DNA of 64,000 nt from JACVRW01 sp963811055 (GTDB taxonomy: Bacteria > Actinomycetota > Thermoleophilia > Solirubrobacterales > Thermoleophilaceae): the NCBI GenBank assembly GCA_963811055.1, contig CAWEPQ010000016.1, forward strand, positions 1 to 64,000, given 5' to 3'. Every line of letters starts with the position of its first letter. The first letter of the stretch is position 1. The notes beneath the pieces were generated by a model, which had not been told where the DNA came from, made no database searches, and saw only the letters and a list, made by a program, of their open reading frames with translations. This document shows positions 40,770-48,796 of the stretch, in pieces. Both the position numbers and the translations under genes were made by a program.

Positions 40770-41686
40770 ACGCCCCCGTGCCTTCCGACGCGGCGCGCCA
40801 GCTGGTGCGCGGCGCGGTGGACGTGCACGTGCACATCGCGCCCGACGTGGTGGAGCGCCGCATCGACGACGTGGGGCTGGCGCGGCGCTTCGAGGAGGTT
40901 GGCCTGGCCGGCTTCGTGCTCAAGTCGCACTACACCTCCACCGCCGAGCGGGCCGCTGTGGTGCGCGGCGTGGTGCCCGGCATCGCAGCCCTGGGCGCGA
41001 TCGTGCTCAACCGGGCGATCGGCGGTGTGAACCCGCTCGCGGTCGAGATCGCCGCCCGCGAGGGCGCCCGGACCGTGTGGATGCCCACGGTGGACTCGCT
41101 GAACGAGCGTGAGCACCTGGCCCGCAGCGGCCCCGGCGCCAACCTCCCGGTGTGGGCGCGCTTCGACGCCGAGCTTCAGGAGCAGGGCATCACGAGCGAG
41201 CCGGTGCCGGTGCTCGACGGCGACGGACAGGTGCTGCCGGAGGTGCGCGCCGTGCTGGGAGTGGTGGCCGCTCACGGGATGGTGGTGGCCACCGGGCACG
41301 TGGGCCGCGACGAGGTGTTCGCGGTGGTCGAGGCCGCGGTGGAGGAGGGCGTGCAGCACATCGTCGTAACGCACCCCGACTACCCGGCGCAGAACTTCAA
41401 CGTGGAGGAGCAGCTGGAGCTGGCCGATCGCGGCGCGCTGATCGAGCGCTGCTTCACCACCCCGTACACAGGCAAGTGCTCGTGGGACGACTGGCTGGCC
41501 GGCACACGCGCGGTGGGTCCGGAGCGCACGCTCCTGTCCACCGACCTCGGCCAGGTGCAGAACCCGCCCGTCGAGGACGGGCTGCCGCTGATGGCCGAGC
41601 GCCTGCTCGGCGCCGGCTTCTCCGAGAGTGAGGTGCGCACCATGGCCGTGGACAACACCCGTCGTGTTGCGGGGGTGGACTCGTGA
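40766..41686 (+). CDS. DUF6282-type amidohydrolase-superfamily protein
   Basis: A 306-residue TIM-barrel metallohydrolase. The metal-ligand series is complete: HVH in AVDVHVHIAPD, a bridging-type Lys in VLKSHYTST, His in ATGHVGRDE, His in VTHPDYP and Asp in LLSTDLGQ. Members of this superfamily hydrolyse amides, lactones or decarboxylate ring-cleavage products. Its place between a dehydrogenase and a GalB-like hydratase suggests opening of a lactone such as a pyrone dicarboxylate-type intermediate (as LigI does), but that is inference. GTG start overlaps the upstream TGA. Confidence 0.75.
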   Translation: MNAPVPSDAARQLVRGAVDVHVHIAPDVVERRIDDVGLARRFEEVGLAGFVLKSHYTSTAERAAVVRGVVPGIAALGAIVLNRAIGGVNPLAVEIAAREGARTVWMPTVDSLNEREHLARSGPGANLPVWARFDAELQEQGITSEPVPVLDGDGQVLPEVRAVLGVVAAHGMVVATGHVGRDEVFAVVEAAVEEGVQHIVVTHPDYPAQNFNVEEQLELADRGALIERCFTTPYTGKCSWDDWLAGTRAVGPERTLLSTDLGQVQNPPVEDGLPLMAERLLGAGFSESEVRTMAVDNTRRVAGVDS

Positions 41687-42396
41687 GCCGCAGCCTCCTC
41701 GCGGTCGGCGCCCACGCGGCCGACTTCGTATGGCGCTCCGGCGGCGCCCTGGCGCTCACCGCGGAGGCGGGCGGCACCGCCAGCGTGCTGGCGCTCTCCT
41801 ACGGCGAGCGCGGCGAGTCCGGCGAGCTCTGGAAGGAGGAGGGCCAGACGATCGAGAACGTCAAGCAGGTCCGCCACGGCGAGGCCGAGCGCGCCGCCGC
41901 CGCGCTGGGCGCGGACTTCCGCTGCCTCGATCTGGGCGACTATCCGCTCGAGGTCGATTCCGCGGCACTCGCGCGCATCGTCGACGTGATCCGCGAGCTG
42001 GCACCCGACGTGATCGTCACCCACACCGACCGCGACCCCTTCAACCCAGACCACCCCGTGGCCTGCGCGGCCGTGGAGCGCGCCCGGGCGCTCGCCGCGG
42101 GCGCGGGCGTGGATAGCGCCTTCGAGACCGTGAGCCCGCCCGAGCTGTTCCTGTTCGAGCCGCACCAGCCGGAACTGTGCAACTTCACCCCGACCACGTT
42201 CGTGGACATCACCTCGGTGATGGAGCGCAAGGTGGCCGCCATGGCCGAGATGAAGGCGCAGAGCTACCTCCAGACCTATTACGGCCAGCGCGCAGAGCAG
42301 CGCGGAAACCACGCGCGCAGGGTGTCCGGCAACCGCGACATCCGCTACGCCGAGGCCTTCCAGCGCGTCCTGCCGCAGGTGCTCCCCGCGCTATGA
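41683..42396 (+). CDS. galB: PIG-L family protein, probable 4-oxalomesaconate hydratase (GalB-like)
   Basis: A 237-residue LmbE/PIG-L-fold zinc protein. Instead of the deacetylase AHPDD motif it has AHAADFVWRSGGALAL (His11, Asp14), followed by LSYGERGESGELWKEEGQT, DLGDYPLEVD and FEPHQPELCNFTP. From memory this is the pattern of Pseudomonas GalB, which hydrates 4-oxalomesaconate in gallate degradation. The next gene encodes the aldolase of the following step. GTG start overlaps the upstream stop. A sugar deacetylase is the less likely alternative. Confidence 0.78.
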   Translation: MSRSLLAVGAHAADFVWRSGGALALTAEAGGTASVLALSYGERGESGELWKEEGQTIENVKQVRHGEAERAAAALGADFRCLDLGDYPLEVDSAALARIVDVIRELAPDVIVTHTDRDPFNPDHPVACAAVERARALAAGAGVDSAFETVSPPELFLFEPHQPELCNFTPTTFVDITSVMERKVAAMAEMKAQSYLQTYYGQRAEQRGNHARRVSGNRDIRYAEAFQRVLPQVLPAL

Positions 42397-43025
42397 GCTC
42401 GCCCTACGAGGAGCTCGCCCGGCTGGGCTCGGCCACGGTGTACGAGGCGTCCGGCCGGCGCGGGCTCGTGGACCTCGACCTCCAGCAGGTGATCCCCGGG
42501 TCGCGAGCGTGCGGCCCCGCCCGGACCGTGCTCTGCGGACAGGGCGACAACCTGATGGTGCACGCGGCGATGGCCCGTACGGAGCCCGGTGACGTGCTCG
42601 TCCTGACGATGCCCGAGCCCGAGCCGGTGGCGCTGATCGGCGACCTGCTGGTGACCCAGGCCAAGGCGCGCGGCGCGGTGGCGCTGCTCGTGGACGCCGC
42701 GGTGCGCGACGTGGAGGAGCTGCGCGCCCTCGGCATCCCGGTCTGGACTCGCTGGGTGCGGGTGCAGGGCGCGTCCAAGACCGCGGTGGGAAAGCTCGAC
42801 GAGACCGTGGAGGTCGGCGGCACCTCGATCCGCCCGGGCGACGCGGTGGTGCTCGACACCGACGGCGTGGTGGTGGTGGCGCACCAGCGCACCCGCCAGG
42901 TGCTGGAGGCCTCGCACGAGCGCGAGGACAAGGAGCGCGCCAAGCGGGCCAAGCTGCAGGACGGCGAGCTCTCCTACGACCTCGACGGGCTGCGGGCGCT
43001 GGTGGAGGGCGAGCGCCGGCGGTGA
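42393..43025 (+). CDS. galC: 4-carboxy-4-hydroxy-2-oxoadipate aldolase (GalC/LigK-like)
   Basis: A 210-residue class II pyruvate aldolase of the HMG/CHA (RraA-like) family. VYEASGRRGLVD, GPARTVLCGQGDN, GDLLVTQAKARGAVALLVDAAVRDVEEL (metal Asp and catalytic Arg region) and PGDAVVLDTDGVVVV are present. It splits 4-carboxy-4-hydroxy-2-oxoadipate into pyruvate and oxaloacetate, the last step of the gallate and protocatechuate 4,5-cleavage routes. ATG start overlaps the GalB stop (ATGA). Confidence 0.82.
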   Translation: MSSPYEELARLGSATVYEASGRRGLVDLDLQQVIPGSRACGPARTVLCGQGDNLMVHAAMARTEPGDVLVLTMPEPEPVALIGDLLVTQAKARGAVALLVDAAVRDVEELRALGIPVWTRWVRVQGASKTAVGKLDETVEVGGTSIRPGDAVVLDTDGVVVVAHQRTRQVLEASHEREDKERAKRAKLQDGELSYDLDGLRALVEGERRR

Positions 43026-43969
43026 GTGCCGAGCGGGTGGCCGACCTCGCCCACATCGGCCACGCCGAGCTGCTCACGCCGCGCCCCGAGGAGAGCCTGC
43101 GCTTCTTCGAGGAGGTGCTCGGCATGCACGTGGAGGCGCGTGCGGGGCAGTCGGTCTTCCTGCGCGGCTGGGGCGACTACGAGCGCTACGGCCTGAAGCT
43201 CACCGAGTCGCCGCAGGCGGGGCTCGGGCACATGGCGCTGCGGGCGTGGAGCCCCGAGGCGCTCGACCGGCGCGTGGCCGCGATCGAGGCCGCAGGCCTC
43301 GGCACGGGCTGGACCGACGGCGACCTGGGCCACGGCCCGGCCTATCGCTTCACCGATCCCGACGGCCACGTGATGGAGCTGTACTTCGAGACCGAGAAGT
43401 ACGAGCCGCCCGAGGAGCTGCGCCCGTCGCTCAAGAACCAGCCGCAGCGCTACGTGGGGCGCGGCGCGGCCGTCAGGCGGCTCGACCACGTGAACGTGCT
43501 CTGCCAGGACGTGGCCGCCAACAGGACCTTCGCCGAGGACGTGCTCGGGTACCGCCTCTACGAGCGCATCGTGCTCGACGACGGGACGGAGGCCGGCGCC
43601 TGGCTCAGCCTCACGATCGCCGCGCACGAGCTGATCTACGTGGCCGACTTCCACCGGCTGCGCGGGCGGCTGCACCACCTCGCCTTCTGGGTGGACACGC
43701 GCGAGGAGGTGCTGCGCGCCGCCGACCTCTTCCTCGAGCACGAGGTGCCGATCGAGGCGGCTCCCTCCAAGCACGCGATCGCCCAGGGCTTCTTCCTCTA
43801 CGGCTTCGAGCCCGGCGGCAACCGCGTGGAGGTCACCACCGGCGGCTACTTCGTCTACGACCCCGACCGCGAGCCGACCGTGTGGAGCGAGGCCGAGCGC
43901 GCGAAGGGTCAGGCGTGGGGCGTCAAGACGGTGGACAGCTTCCACACGTATGGAACGCCGCCGGTCTGA
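43022..43969 (+). CDS. Extradiol (catechol 2,3-dioxygenase-type) ring-cleavage dioxygenase
   Basis: A 315-residue two-domain vicinal-oxygen-chelate dioxygenase of XylE size. Fe(II) ligands His156 (RLDHVNV), His219 (RLHHLAFW) and Glu270 (GGNRVEVTTGGY) and the active-site His251 are present. It cleaves a catechol next to the hydroxyls. It sits directly behind GalB/GalC genes, which normally work with the unrelated LigAB/GalA type of dioxygenase, so the substrate may be a carboxylated catechol or gallate-like compound. GTG start overlaps the aldolase stop. Confidence 0.87.
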   Translation: MSAERVADLAHIGHAELLTPRPEESLRFFEEVLGMHVEARAGQSVFLRGWGDYERYGLKLTESPQAGLGHMALRAWSPEALDRRVAAIEAAGLGTGWTDGDLGHGPAYRFTDPDGHVMELYFETEKYEPPEELRPSLKNQPQRYVGRGAAVRRLDHVNVLCQDVAANRTFAEDVLGYRLYERIVLDDGTEAGAWLSLTIAAHELIYVADFHRLRGRLHHLAFWVDTREEVLRAADLFLEHEVPIEAAPSKHAIAQGFFLYGFEPGGNRVEVTTGGYFVYDPDREPTVWSEAERAKGQAWGVKTVDSFHTYGTPPV

Positions 43970-43972
43970 CGG

Positions 43973-44371
43973 CTACCCCACCGCCTCGATTGCCTGCTCG
44001 GGCGTCTCGTACTCGCGGCCGCTCGCAATCAGTCCGTCCGACACCGTGCAGGCCACGTAGTAGCGACCCTCGGTCTGCACGCCGCTGGCCCGGCCGCGCC
44101 CGGAGTTGCGGACGGCCACCGCCACGCGCTCATCCGCTTCGGCCAAGACCTCGTCAACGGTGGAGCGAAGATCCTCCAGGCTGTCCACCCAGTCCTGGTA
44201 GTAGCGGCGCAGCGCCGCGTGCCCTCTGATCAGCCCCACGTCGTCAGCCGCGCCCTCCACGGCCCGCCACTCGATGTCCGGGTGCCAGAACTCGGCCATC
44301 GCCTCCACCCCACCCTCTCCGAACGCGGCGAACTGAAGGCGCACCACTTCGGCGTTCTGCCCGTCGCTCAC
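43973..44371 (-). CDS. SnoaL-like / NTF2-fold protein
   Basis: A 132-residue cone-shaped NTF2-fold protein: FAAFGEGGVEAMAEFWHPDIEWR, GHAALRRYYQDWVDSLEDL and a final YETPEQAIEAVG helix. Members are small isomerases, hydratases or of unknown function. The GTG start overlaps the stop of the upstream alpha/beta hydrolase, so the two are coupled. Convergent with the dioxygenase gene, three bases apart. Confidence 0.75.
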   Translation of the reverse strand: MSDGQNAEVVRLQFAAFGEGGVEAMAEFWHPDIEWRAVEGAADDVGLIRGHAALRRYYQDWVDSLEDLRSTVDEVLAEADERVAVAVRNSGRGRASGVQTEGRYYVACTVSDGLIASGREYETPEQAIEAVG

Positions 44372-45090
44372 ACGCGTGCCAACAGGGCCGCCGCCAGCTC
44401 GTCCGTGGCCGACATGTGCGGAGCGTGGTCGGTGTCCAGCTCCACCACGTCGGTGATCCCGGCCGTGGCGATCATCCGGCGCTGAAGGGCCGGCGGGATC
44501 GACCGGTCGCGCTTGCAGACCACATAGCTGCGCGGGATGCCGGCCAACGCCCCCTCGGGCAGCGAGACCGGCTGGGTGAAGGGCAGCACGGGTTGCGGCC
44601 GCTGGTTGGAGATCGCCCAGTCGGCCGTTTGCTCGGTGCACTGGAGGTACATGGCGTCGAGCGAGGCCTCGGGGGACAGCACGGCCACCGGCGGGTCGCC
44701 CTCCACCACGAGGTTCGCCTGGATCTGGTCGTCGGCGCCCTCGGGCAGCTGCGTCAGCGCCAGCAGGCTGTCCCCGTCCTGCGGCAGGAAGGCCGCCACG
44801 TAGACGATCGAGGCCACCCGCTCGGGGCAGCGGGCCGCGGCCTGGGTGGCCACCATGCCGCCCATGCTGTTCGGCACGACCACGGCCGGCTCGTCCTGCG
44901 TGGCGAGCTGCTCGCAGACGCTGTCCGCGTAGACGTCGAGCGTCAGGTCGGCCACCGGCGTCTGGTCGGCCCCGGACCCCGGCAGGTCGCGCGCCTCGGT
45001 CGTGTGGCCGGCGGCCTCGAGCCGCTCGCGCAGCGGCCCCCAGCACCAGGCGCCCGCGAAGGCCCCGTGGACGAAGACGAATCGCGCCAT
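44368..45090 (-). CDS. Alpha/beta hydrolase (methylesterase-like)
   Basis: A 240-residue serine hydrolase of the salicylate/indole methylesterase type. FVFVHGAFAGAWCWGPLRERLEAAGH at the N-terminus, nucleophile Ser in VVPNSMGGMVA, and His in DTDHAPHMSATDEL, with VVCKRDRSIPP near the acid. It may hydrolyse an ester or a CoA-pathway by-product of hydroxycinnamates, given that it follows the hydratase-lyase gene by 15 bases on the same strand. Confidence 0.8.
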   Translation of the reverse strand: MARFVFVHGAFAGAWCWGPLRERLEAAGHTTEARDLPGSGADQTPVADLTLDVYADSVCEQLATQDEPAVVVPNSMGGMVATQAAARCPERVASIVYVAAFLPQDGDSLLALTQLPEGADDQIQANLVVEGDPPVAVLSPEASLDAMYLQCTEQTADWAISNQRPQPVLPFTQPVSLPEGALAGIPRSYVVCKRDRSIPPALQRRMIATAGITDVVELDTDHAPHMSATDELAAALLARV

Positions 45091-45105
45091 TCCCTCTCCC
45101 CCTTT

Positions 45106-45930
45106 TCAGCGTGAGTAGTTCTCGAGGCCCGGCCGGTACGTCTTCTTGTCGAGGAACTGCTCGAGGCCCTGCTCGCGGCCGCCCTCGGAGTCGAGGAACT
45201 GCGACTGCTCGAGCTTCGCGTAGAGGTAGTCCTCGGCCTGTTCCCAGCTCATGTCGCCGGCGTACTTGAAGCCGAGCTTGGCGGCGCGCAGCACCGCCGG
45301 GTTCTTGCCGGCCAGCTCGGACGCCAGCGCCGCGGTCTCCGCGCGCAGCTCGCCGGCCGGCACGCTCGAGTTCACGAGGCCCATCTCGGCGGCCCTGCGG
45401 CCGTCGAAGGTGCGGCCGGTCATCACGTAGAGGAGCGCGTCGCGCGAGCCCACGGTCTCGGCGAGCGCGCGGTTGACCACGCTGCCCGGGGGAATGCCCC
45501 AGTTGATCTCGGAGAGGCCGAAGGTGGCGTCGTGCGAGGCGATCGCGAGGTCGCAAGCGACCAGCGGAGTGAAGGCGCCGCCGAAGCACCAGCCGTTGAC
45601 CATCGCGATCGTGGGCTTGGGGTAGCTGCGCAGCATCCGCCACTGCCAGAGGTTGGCGTCGCGGCGGACCTTGCGCTGGATGTGGTCGGGCGCCTGGTCC
45701 ACCTCGCGGAAGTACTCCTTGAGGTCCATCCCGGCGGAGAACGACTCGCCGGCGCCGGTGAGCACCATCACGCGGGCGTCGTCGTCGGCGTCCACCGCCT
45801 CGAGCACCTCGATCATCGAGGCGTTGAGCGCCGGGTTCATCGCGTTGCGCTTGTCCGGCCTGTTCAGCTCGACCCAGGCGACGCCGTCTTCCACCTCCAC
45901 GTTCACGGTGTCCCAACGGTCATAGGTCAT
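45106..45930 (-). CDS. ech: p-Hydroxycinnamoyl-CoA hydratase/lyase (feruloyl-CoA hydratase/lyase)
   Basis: A 274-residue crotonase-superfamily enzyme. AGMDLKEYFREVD with Tyr73, WQWRMLRSYPKPTIAMVNGWCFGG and GLSEINWGIPPGS with Glu141 correspond to the catalytic Tyr75 and Glu143 of Pseudomonas HCHL. It hydrates feruloyl- or coumaroyl-CoA and releases vanillin or 4-hydroxybenzaldehyde plus acetyl-CoA. A feruloyl-CoA synthetase is not found in this window. Divergent from a MarR regulator, as in known ferulate loci. Confidence 0.92.
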   Translation of the reverse strand: MTYDRWDTVNVEVEDGVAWVELNRPDKRNAMNPALNASMIEVLEAVDADDDARVMVLTGAGESFSAGMDLKEYFREVDQAPDHIQRKVRRDANLWQWRMLRSYPKPTIAMVNGWCFGGAFTPLVACDLAIASHDATFGLSEINWGIPPGSVVNRALAETVGSRDALLYVMTGRTFDGRRAAEMGLVNSSVPAGELRAETAALASELAGKNPAVLRAAKLGFKYAGDMSWEQAEDYLYAKLEQSQFLDSEGGREQGLEQFLDKKTYRPGLENYSR

Positions 45931-45986
45931 CGGTGCTCCCTCTCTCCTCGTGGTGGTGTGGCGGGCGGCGCTGGTACGGTCGCGCG

Positions 45987-46427
45987 GTGCCGGAGTCCGT
46001 GCCGCGGGTCAGCTACGTGGTGGCGCGCCTCGACCGCGCCCTGCGCCGCGAGATCGACGCCCAGGTGCGCCCGCATGGGCTCACCGCGACGCAGTACACC
46101 GCGCTGTCGGTGCTCGCGTCGCGCGGCGGGCTCTCCAACGCACAGCTGGCCCGCCGCTCGTACATCACTCCGCAGTCCATGAGCCAGCTGATCGGGGCAC
46201 TCGAGCGCCAGAAGCTGATCGAGCGGAGCCCCGACCCGGATCACCGCCGCATCCTCCGGGCCCAGCTGACGCGGAAGGGCAAGCGCGTGCTCGCCGAGTG
46301 CGACGCGGCCGTGGACGACATGGAGCGCCGGATGTTGCGCGGCCTGCCCACCTCGGAGCACGACACGTTGCGTACGCAGTTGATCGCGTGCGTGCGCGGC
46401 TTGGGCGCCGGGCTCGAGCGCCCGTAG
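45987..46427 (+). CDS. MarR family regulator (likely of hydroxycinnamate catabolism)
   Basis: A 146-residue winged-helix dimer protein. ATQYTALSVLASRGGLSNAQLARRSYITPQSMSQLIGALE is the recognition region and DPDHRRILRAQLTRKGKRVL the wing. It starts at GTG and is divergent from the hydratase-lyase gene across 56 bases. MarR proteins in this position (FerR/CouR types) respond to hydroxycinnamoyl-CoA thioesters; that role is inferred from context. Confidence 0.88.
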   Translation: MPESVPRVSYVVARLDRALRREIDAQVRPHGLTATQYTALSVLASRGGLSNAQLARRSYITPQSMSQLIGALERQKLIERSPDPDHRRILRAQLTRKGKRVLAECDAAVDDMERRMLRGLPTSEHDTLRTQLIACVRGLGAGLERP

Positions 46428-46873
46428 CGCTCCCAGCAGGGCCAGTCGCATTCCCAGCAGTAGCCGTCTCCGTGCCACCCCTCCATCGCAAGCGCTCTTA
46501 TATCAGCCTGCCTGATACTCGGAGCCGGGCGGCGCGGGGGTTGCCTTGGGCCTCACTTCCGCGGGGCCCCGTGGCGGGGCCAACCGGATTTGCTGGGTGG
46601 GAGTGCGGTGGCGCGTGCGTCTCCCGTCAACCTTGTGCGTTCTTCGTTACGCCGGCGCCTGGCCCCGGACAGTGCTTGTTCATTTCCTCCCGATATGGGT
46701 GCCTAAGTGAACACGCACTCCGGCGGCAGAGTGCCCTGTCAGTTAGTCGCGGTATGCGGGACCAAATCGACACCGCACTCTCGAAGGAGGCCGGTGCGGG
46801 TAACCGGAAGGCACTCGAAGACGACGAGAACGTAAAGACCCACCACCTCCCCACCCAGCAGCAGTTCGCGCCG
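46428..46873. other. 446-base region without a confident gene
   Basis: This is the largest gene-poor stretch. TATCAG (46501-46506) and CTGATA (46512-46517) form a MarR-style inverted repeat. CCGCGGGGCCCCGTGG (46559-46574) is a strong palindrome. A minus-strand frame from an ATG at 46486 encodes an odd Cys/Trp-rich start (YCWECDWPCWERYG) but soon runs antisense into marR. Around 46640-46870 the base composition is less GC-rich than elsewhere. I see no tRNA or recognised RNA. Confidence 0.4.
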
Positions 46874-47119
46874 CTAAACCCGAGGCGCGTCGTCGCTCAG
46901 GCCGAAGGCGATCCACTCGTCGCCCTCCGCCCGCTCGTGCACCGTCGCCCCGGGCACCACGAAGGTGCCGTCGGGTTGGTACAGCCTGCTCTCCGTCCAG
47001 ACGACCTGCAGGCGCATCTCGGCAATGACGTTGATGGCATCGCCCAGGCGCAACACGGGGAACTCCCAGTCTCCCGTGCCCGTCGTTCGCCCCAGGGCCC
47101 TCAGATCGCTCCACGACAT
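46874..47119 (-). CDS. Small protein of unknown function downstream of benzoylformate decarboxylase
   Basis: An 81-residue protein starting at ATG ten bases after the decarboxylase stop on the same strand, so probably the last gene of that transcript. The sequence (GDWEFPVLRLGDAINVIAEM, QPDGTFVVPGATVHER, DEWIAFGL) looks like a compact mixed alpha/beta domain. There are no cysteines, membrane helices or known motifs. I recognise no family. Confidence 0.55.
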   Translation of the reverse strand: MSWSDLRALGRTTGTGDWEFPVLRLGDAINVIAEMRLQVVWTESRLYQPDGTFVVPGATVHERAEGDEWIAFGLSDDAPRV

Positions 47120-47129
47120 CTGGGTGACC

Positions 47130-48752
47130 CTAGGGACTGAAATCCGGATCGGGCTCCACGATCACCTCGAGCAGCAGCGGCGTGGTGCGCTCGGCCAGCC
47201 CGGGCAGCACCTCGTCGAGGGCGCCCAGCAGCGCGCCGTGCTGCTCCACCCGCCGCGACTCGCACCCGAGCGCGCGCGCCATCCCGGACACGTCGACGGT
47301 CTCGAACGACGGCCATGCCGCGCTCTCGCCCTGCATCTCGGCCAGGCGGTCCATCACGCGGTAGCCGCCGTTGTTGAGGATCACGAACAGCACGCCCACC
47401 TCGTAGCGGGCGGCGCTCCAGAGAGCCTGAATCGAGTAGAGCGAGGACCCATCCCCCACCACCGCAACGACCGGCCGGCCGGGCAGCGCCATGCGCACCC
47501 CGATCGGCGCCGATAGCCCGAACCCGAGCCCGCCCATCGCCGCGCTCAGGAACCCGAGCGGGCGCCGCGCCGGGATGCGGGCGTGCAGCTCCGGCCGGCT
47601 CGACGGCGACTCCTCCACCAGCACCACGTCCTCGGGGAGGCGCTCCGCCAGGGCGGCCAGCACGTGCCCGGCCCTCAGCGGCTGGCCGGGCGCGGGCGCC
47701 GCGGGCGGCTCCGGCCGCGCGAACCCCGGCGGCGCGGCACCCGAACGCTCGGCCACCGAGCCCGCCAGCTCCGAGCACACCGCCGCCGGCTCGGCCAGCA
47801 GCACCAGCTCCGCCGGGCTGCGGTGCGCCTCCGCCGGGTCACTGGTCACCAGGGCGATGCTGGTCTCGTCGCCCACGAACGGCCCGGGCTCGAACGGGTA
47901 CTGGCGGAACACCCCAGCCCCCACCACCAGCACGAGGTCGTGGCCGGACAGCGCGTCGCGGACGCCGGAACGCCCCGCGGGCAGGTGACCGGCGAAGAGC
48001 GAATGGTCCTGTGGGAACCCGGCGCGGCCGCCGAAGGACTCCTGCCAGACCGGGGAGCCGAGCTTCTCCGCCAGCTCCACCAGCGCGGCCCAGGTGTCCT
48101 CGGAGTCGGCACCCGCGCCCACCACCAGCGCCGGCGAGCGCGCCTCCTCCACCATCCCGGCCAGCTCGGCCACCGCCTCCGGCGCGGCGGCGAGCACCCC
48201 CACGACGCGAGCCGGTGCCGCCGGCTCGCGATCAGACTCGGCGGGCTCCAGCCAGTCGTCCATCGGCACGATCACGAGCGCCGGCCCGCATGCCAGCCGG
48301 GCCTCGTGCCACGCCCGCGACACCGCCGCCGGCACGTCCTGCGCCCGTGCCGGCTGCTCGACCGACACGGGGTAGTCCCCGGCCAGTCCCGCCAGCCGCC
48401 CGGTGAGGAACGGCTCGTACGCCAGATGGCGCCGGTCCTGCTGCCCCACCACCACCACGAGCGGCGCGCGATTGACCCGTGCCGTGGCCAGGGCAGCCAC
48501 CGCGTTCCCGAGCCCGGCGGTGGTGTGCAGGAGCACGAAGGACGGCTCGCCGCGACCGATCGCGTAGCCCGAGGCCAGGCCCACCACCGACCCTTCGTGC
48601 AGCGCCAGCACGAAGTGGAAGTCGTCCGGCATGGCTCCCAGGAACGACACCTCGGTCGAGCCCGGGTTGGCGAAGATCGTGGTCATCCCGCGTTCGCGCA
48701 TGACCTCGAAGGTCACGTCGCGTACGGCACCGTCCGATCCTTGACTCGCCAT
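47130..48752 (-). CDS. mdlC: Benzoylformate decarboxylase-like thiamine diphosphate enzyme
   Basis: A 540-residue ThDP-dependent decarboxylase with all three domains. Ser32 (ANPGSTE), Glu53 (LHEGSV) and His76 (LLHTTAG) match Pseudomonas BFD residues Ser26, Glu47 and His70. The cofactor motif is GDGSSLYSIQ...LNNGGY near the C-terminus. The position of BFD His281 appears to be Tyr285 (VFRQYPFEPG). It would decarboxylate phenylglyoxylate-type 2-keto acids to aromatic aldehydes. Divergent from a benzaldehyde dehydrogenase gene, which supports the call. Confidence 0.83.
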   Translation of the reverse strand: MASQGSDGAVRDVTFEVMRERGMTTIFANPGSTEVSFLGAMPDDFHFVLALHEGSVVGLASGYAIGRGEPSFVLLHTTAGLGNAVAALATARVNRAPLVVVVGQQDRRHLAYEPFLTGRLAGLAGDYPVSVEQPARAQDVPAAVSRAWHEARLACGPALVIVPMDDWLEPAESDREPAAPARVVGVLAAAPEAVAELAGMVEEARSPALVVGAGADSEDTWAALVELAEKLGSPVWQESFGGRAGFPQDHSLFAGHLPAGRSGVRDALSGHDLVLVVGAGVFRQYPFEPGPFVGDETSIALVTSDPAEAHRSPAELVLLAEPAAVCSELAGSVAERSGAAPPGFARPEPPAAPAPGQPLRAGHVLAALAERLPEDVVLVEESPSSRPELHARIPARRPLGFLSAAMGGLGFGLSAPIGVRMALPGRPVVAVVGDGSSLYSIQALWSAARYEVGVLFVILNNGGYRVMDRLAEMQGESAAWPSFETVDVSGMARALGCESRRVEQHGALLGALDEVLPGLAERTTPLLLEVIVEPDPDFSP

Positions 48753-48773
48753 ATCAGTGCTCCTTATATTGAA

Positions 48774-48787
48774 CCTTCCCGGGAAGG
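48774..48787. promoter_or_regulatory. Perfect palindrome CCTTCCCGGGAAGG covering the ribosome site region
   Basis: The 14-base palindrome lies 10-23 bases upstream of the benzaldehyde dehydrogenase ATG. Its right arm contains part of the GGGAAGGAG Shine-Dalgarno sequence. In DNA it could be an operator; in RNA the arms could pair between two transcripts or mask the ribosome site. The rest of the 44-base divergent region is AT-rich (ATATCAG, CTTATATTG). Confidence 0.4.
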
Positions 48788-48796
48788 AGAGGCCTC

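Noticed and set aside
41683..42396. PIG-L protein as a mycothiol-type deacetylase
   Set aside because: It has AHAADFVWR instead of AHPDD, GalB-like segments, and lies before a GalC-type aldolase.
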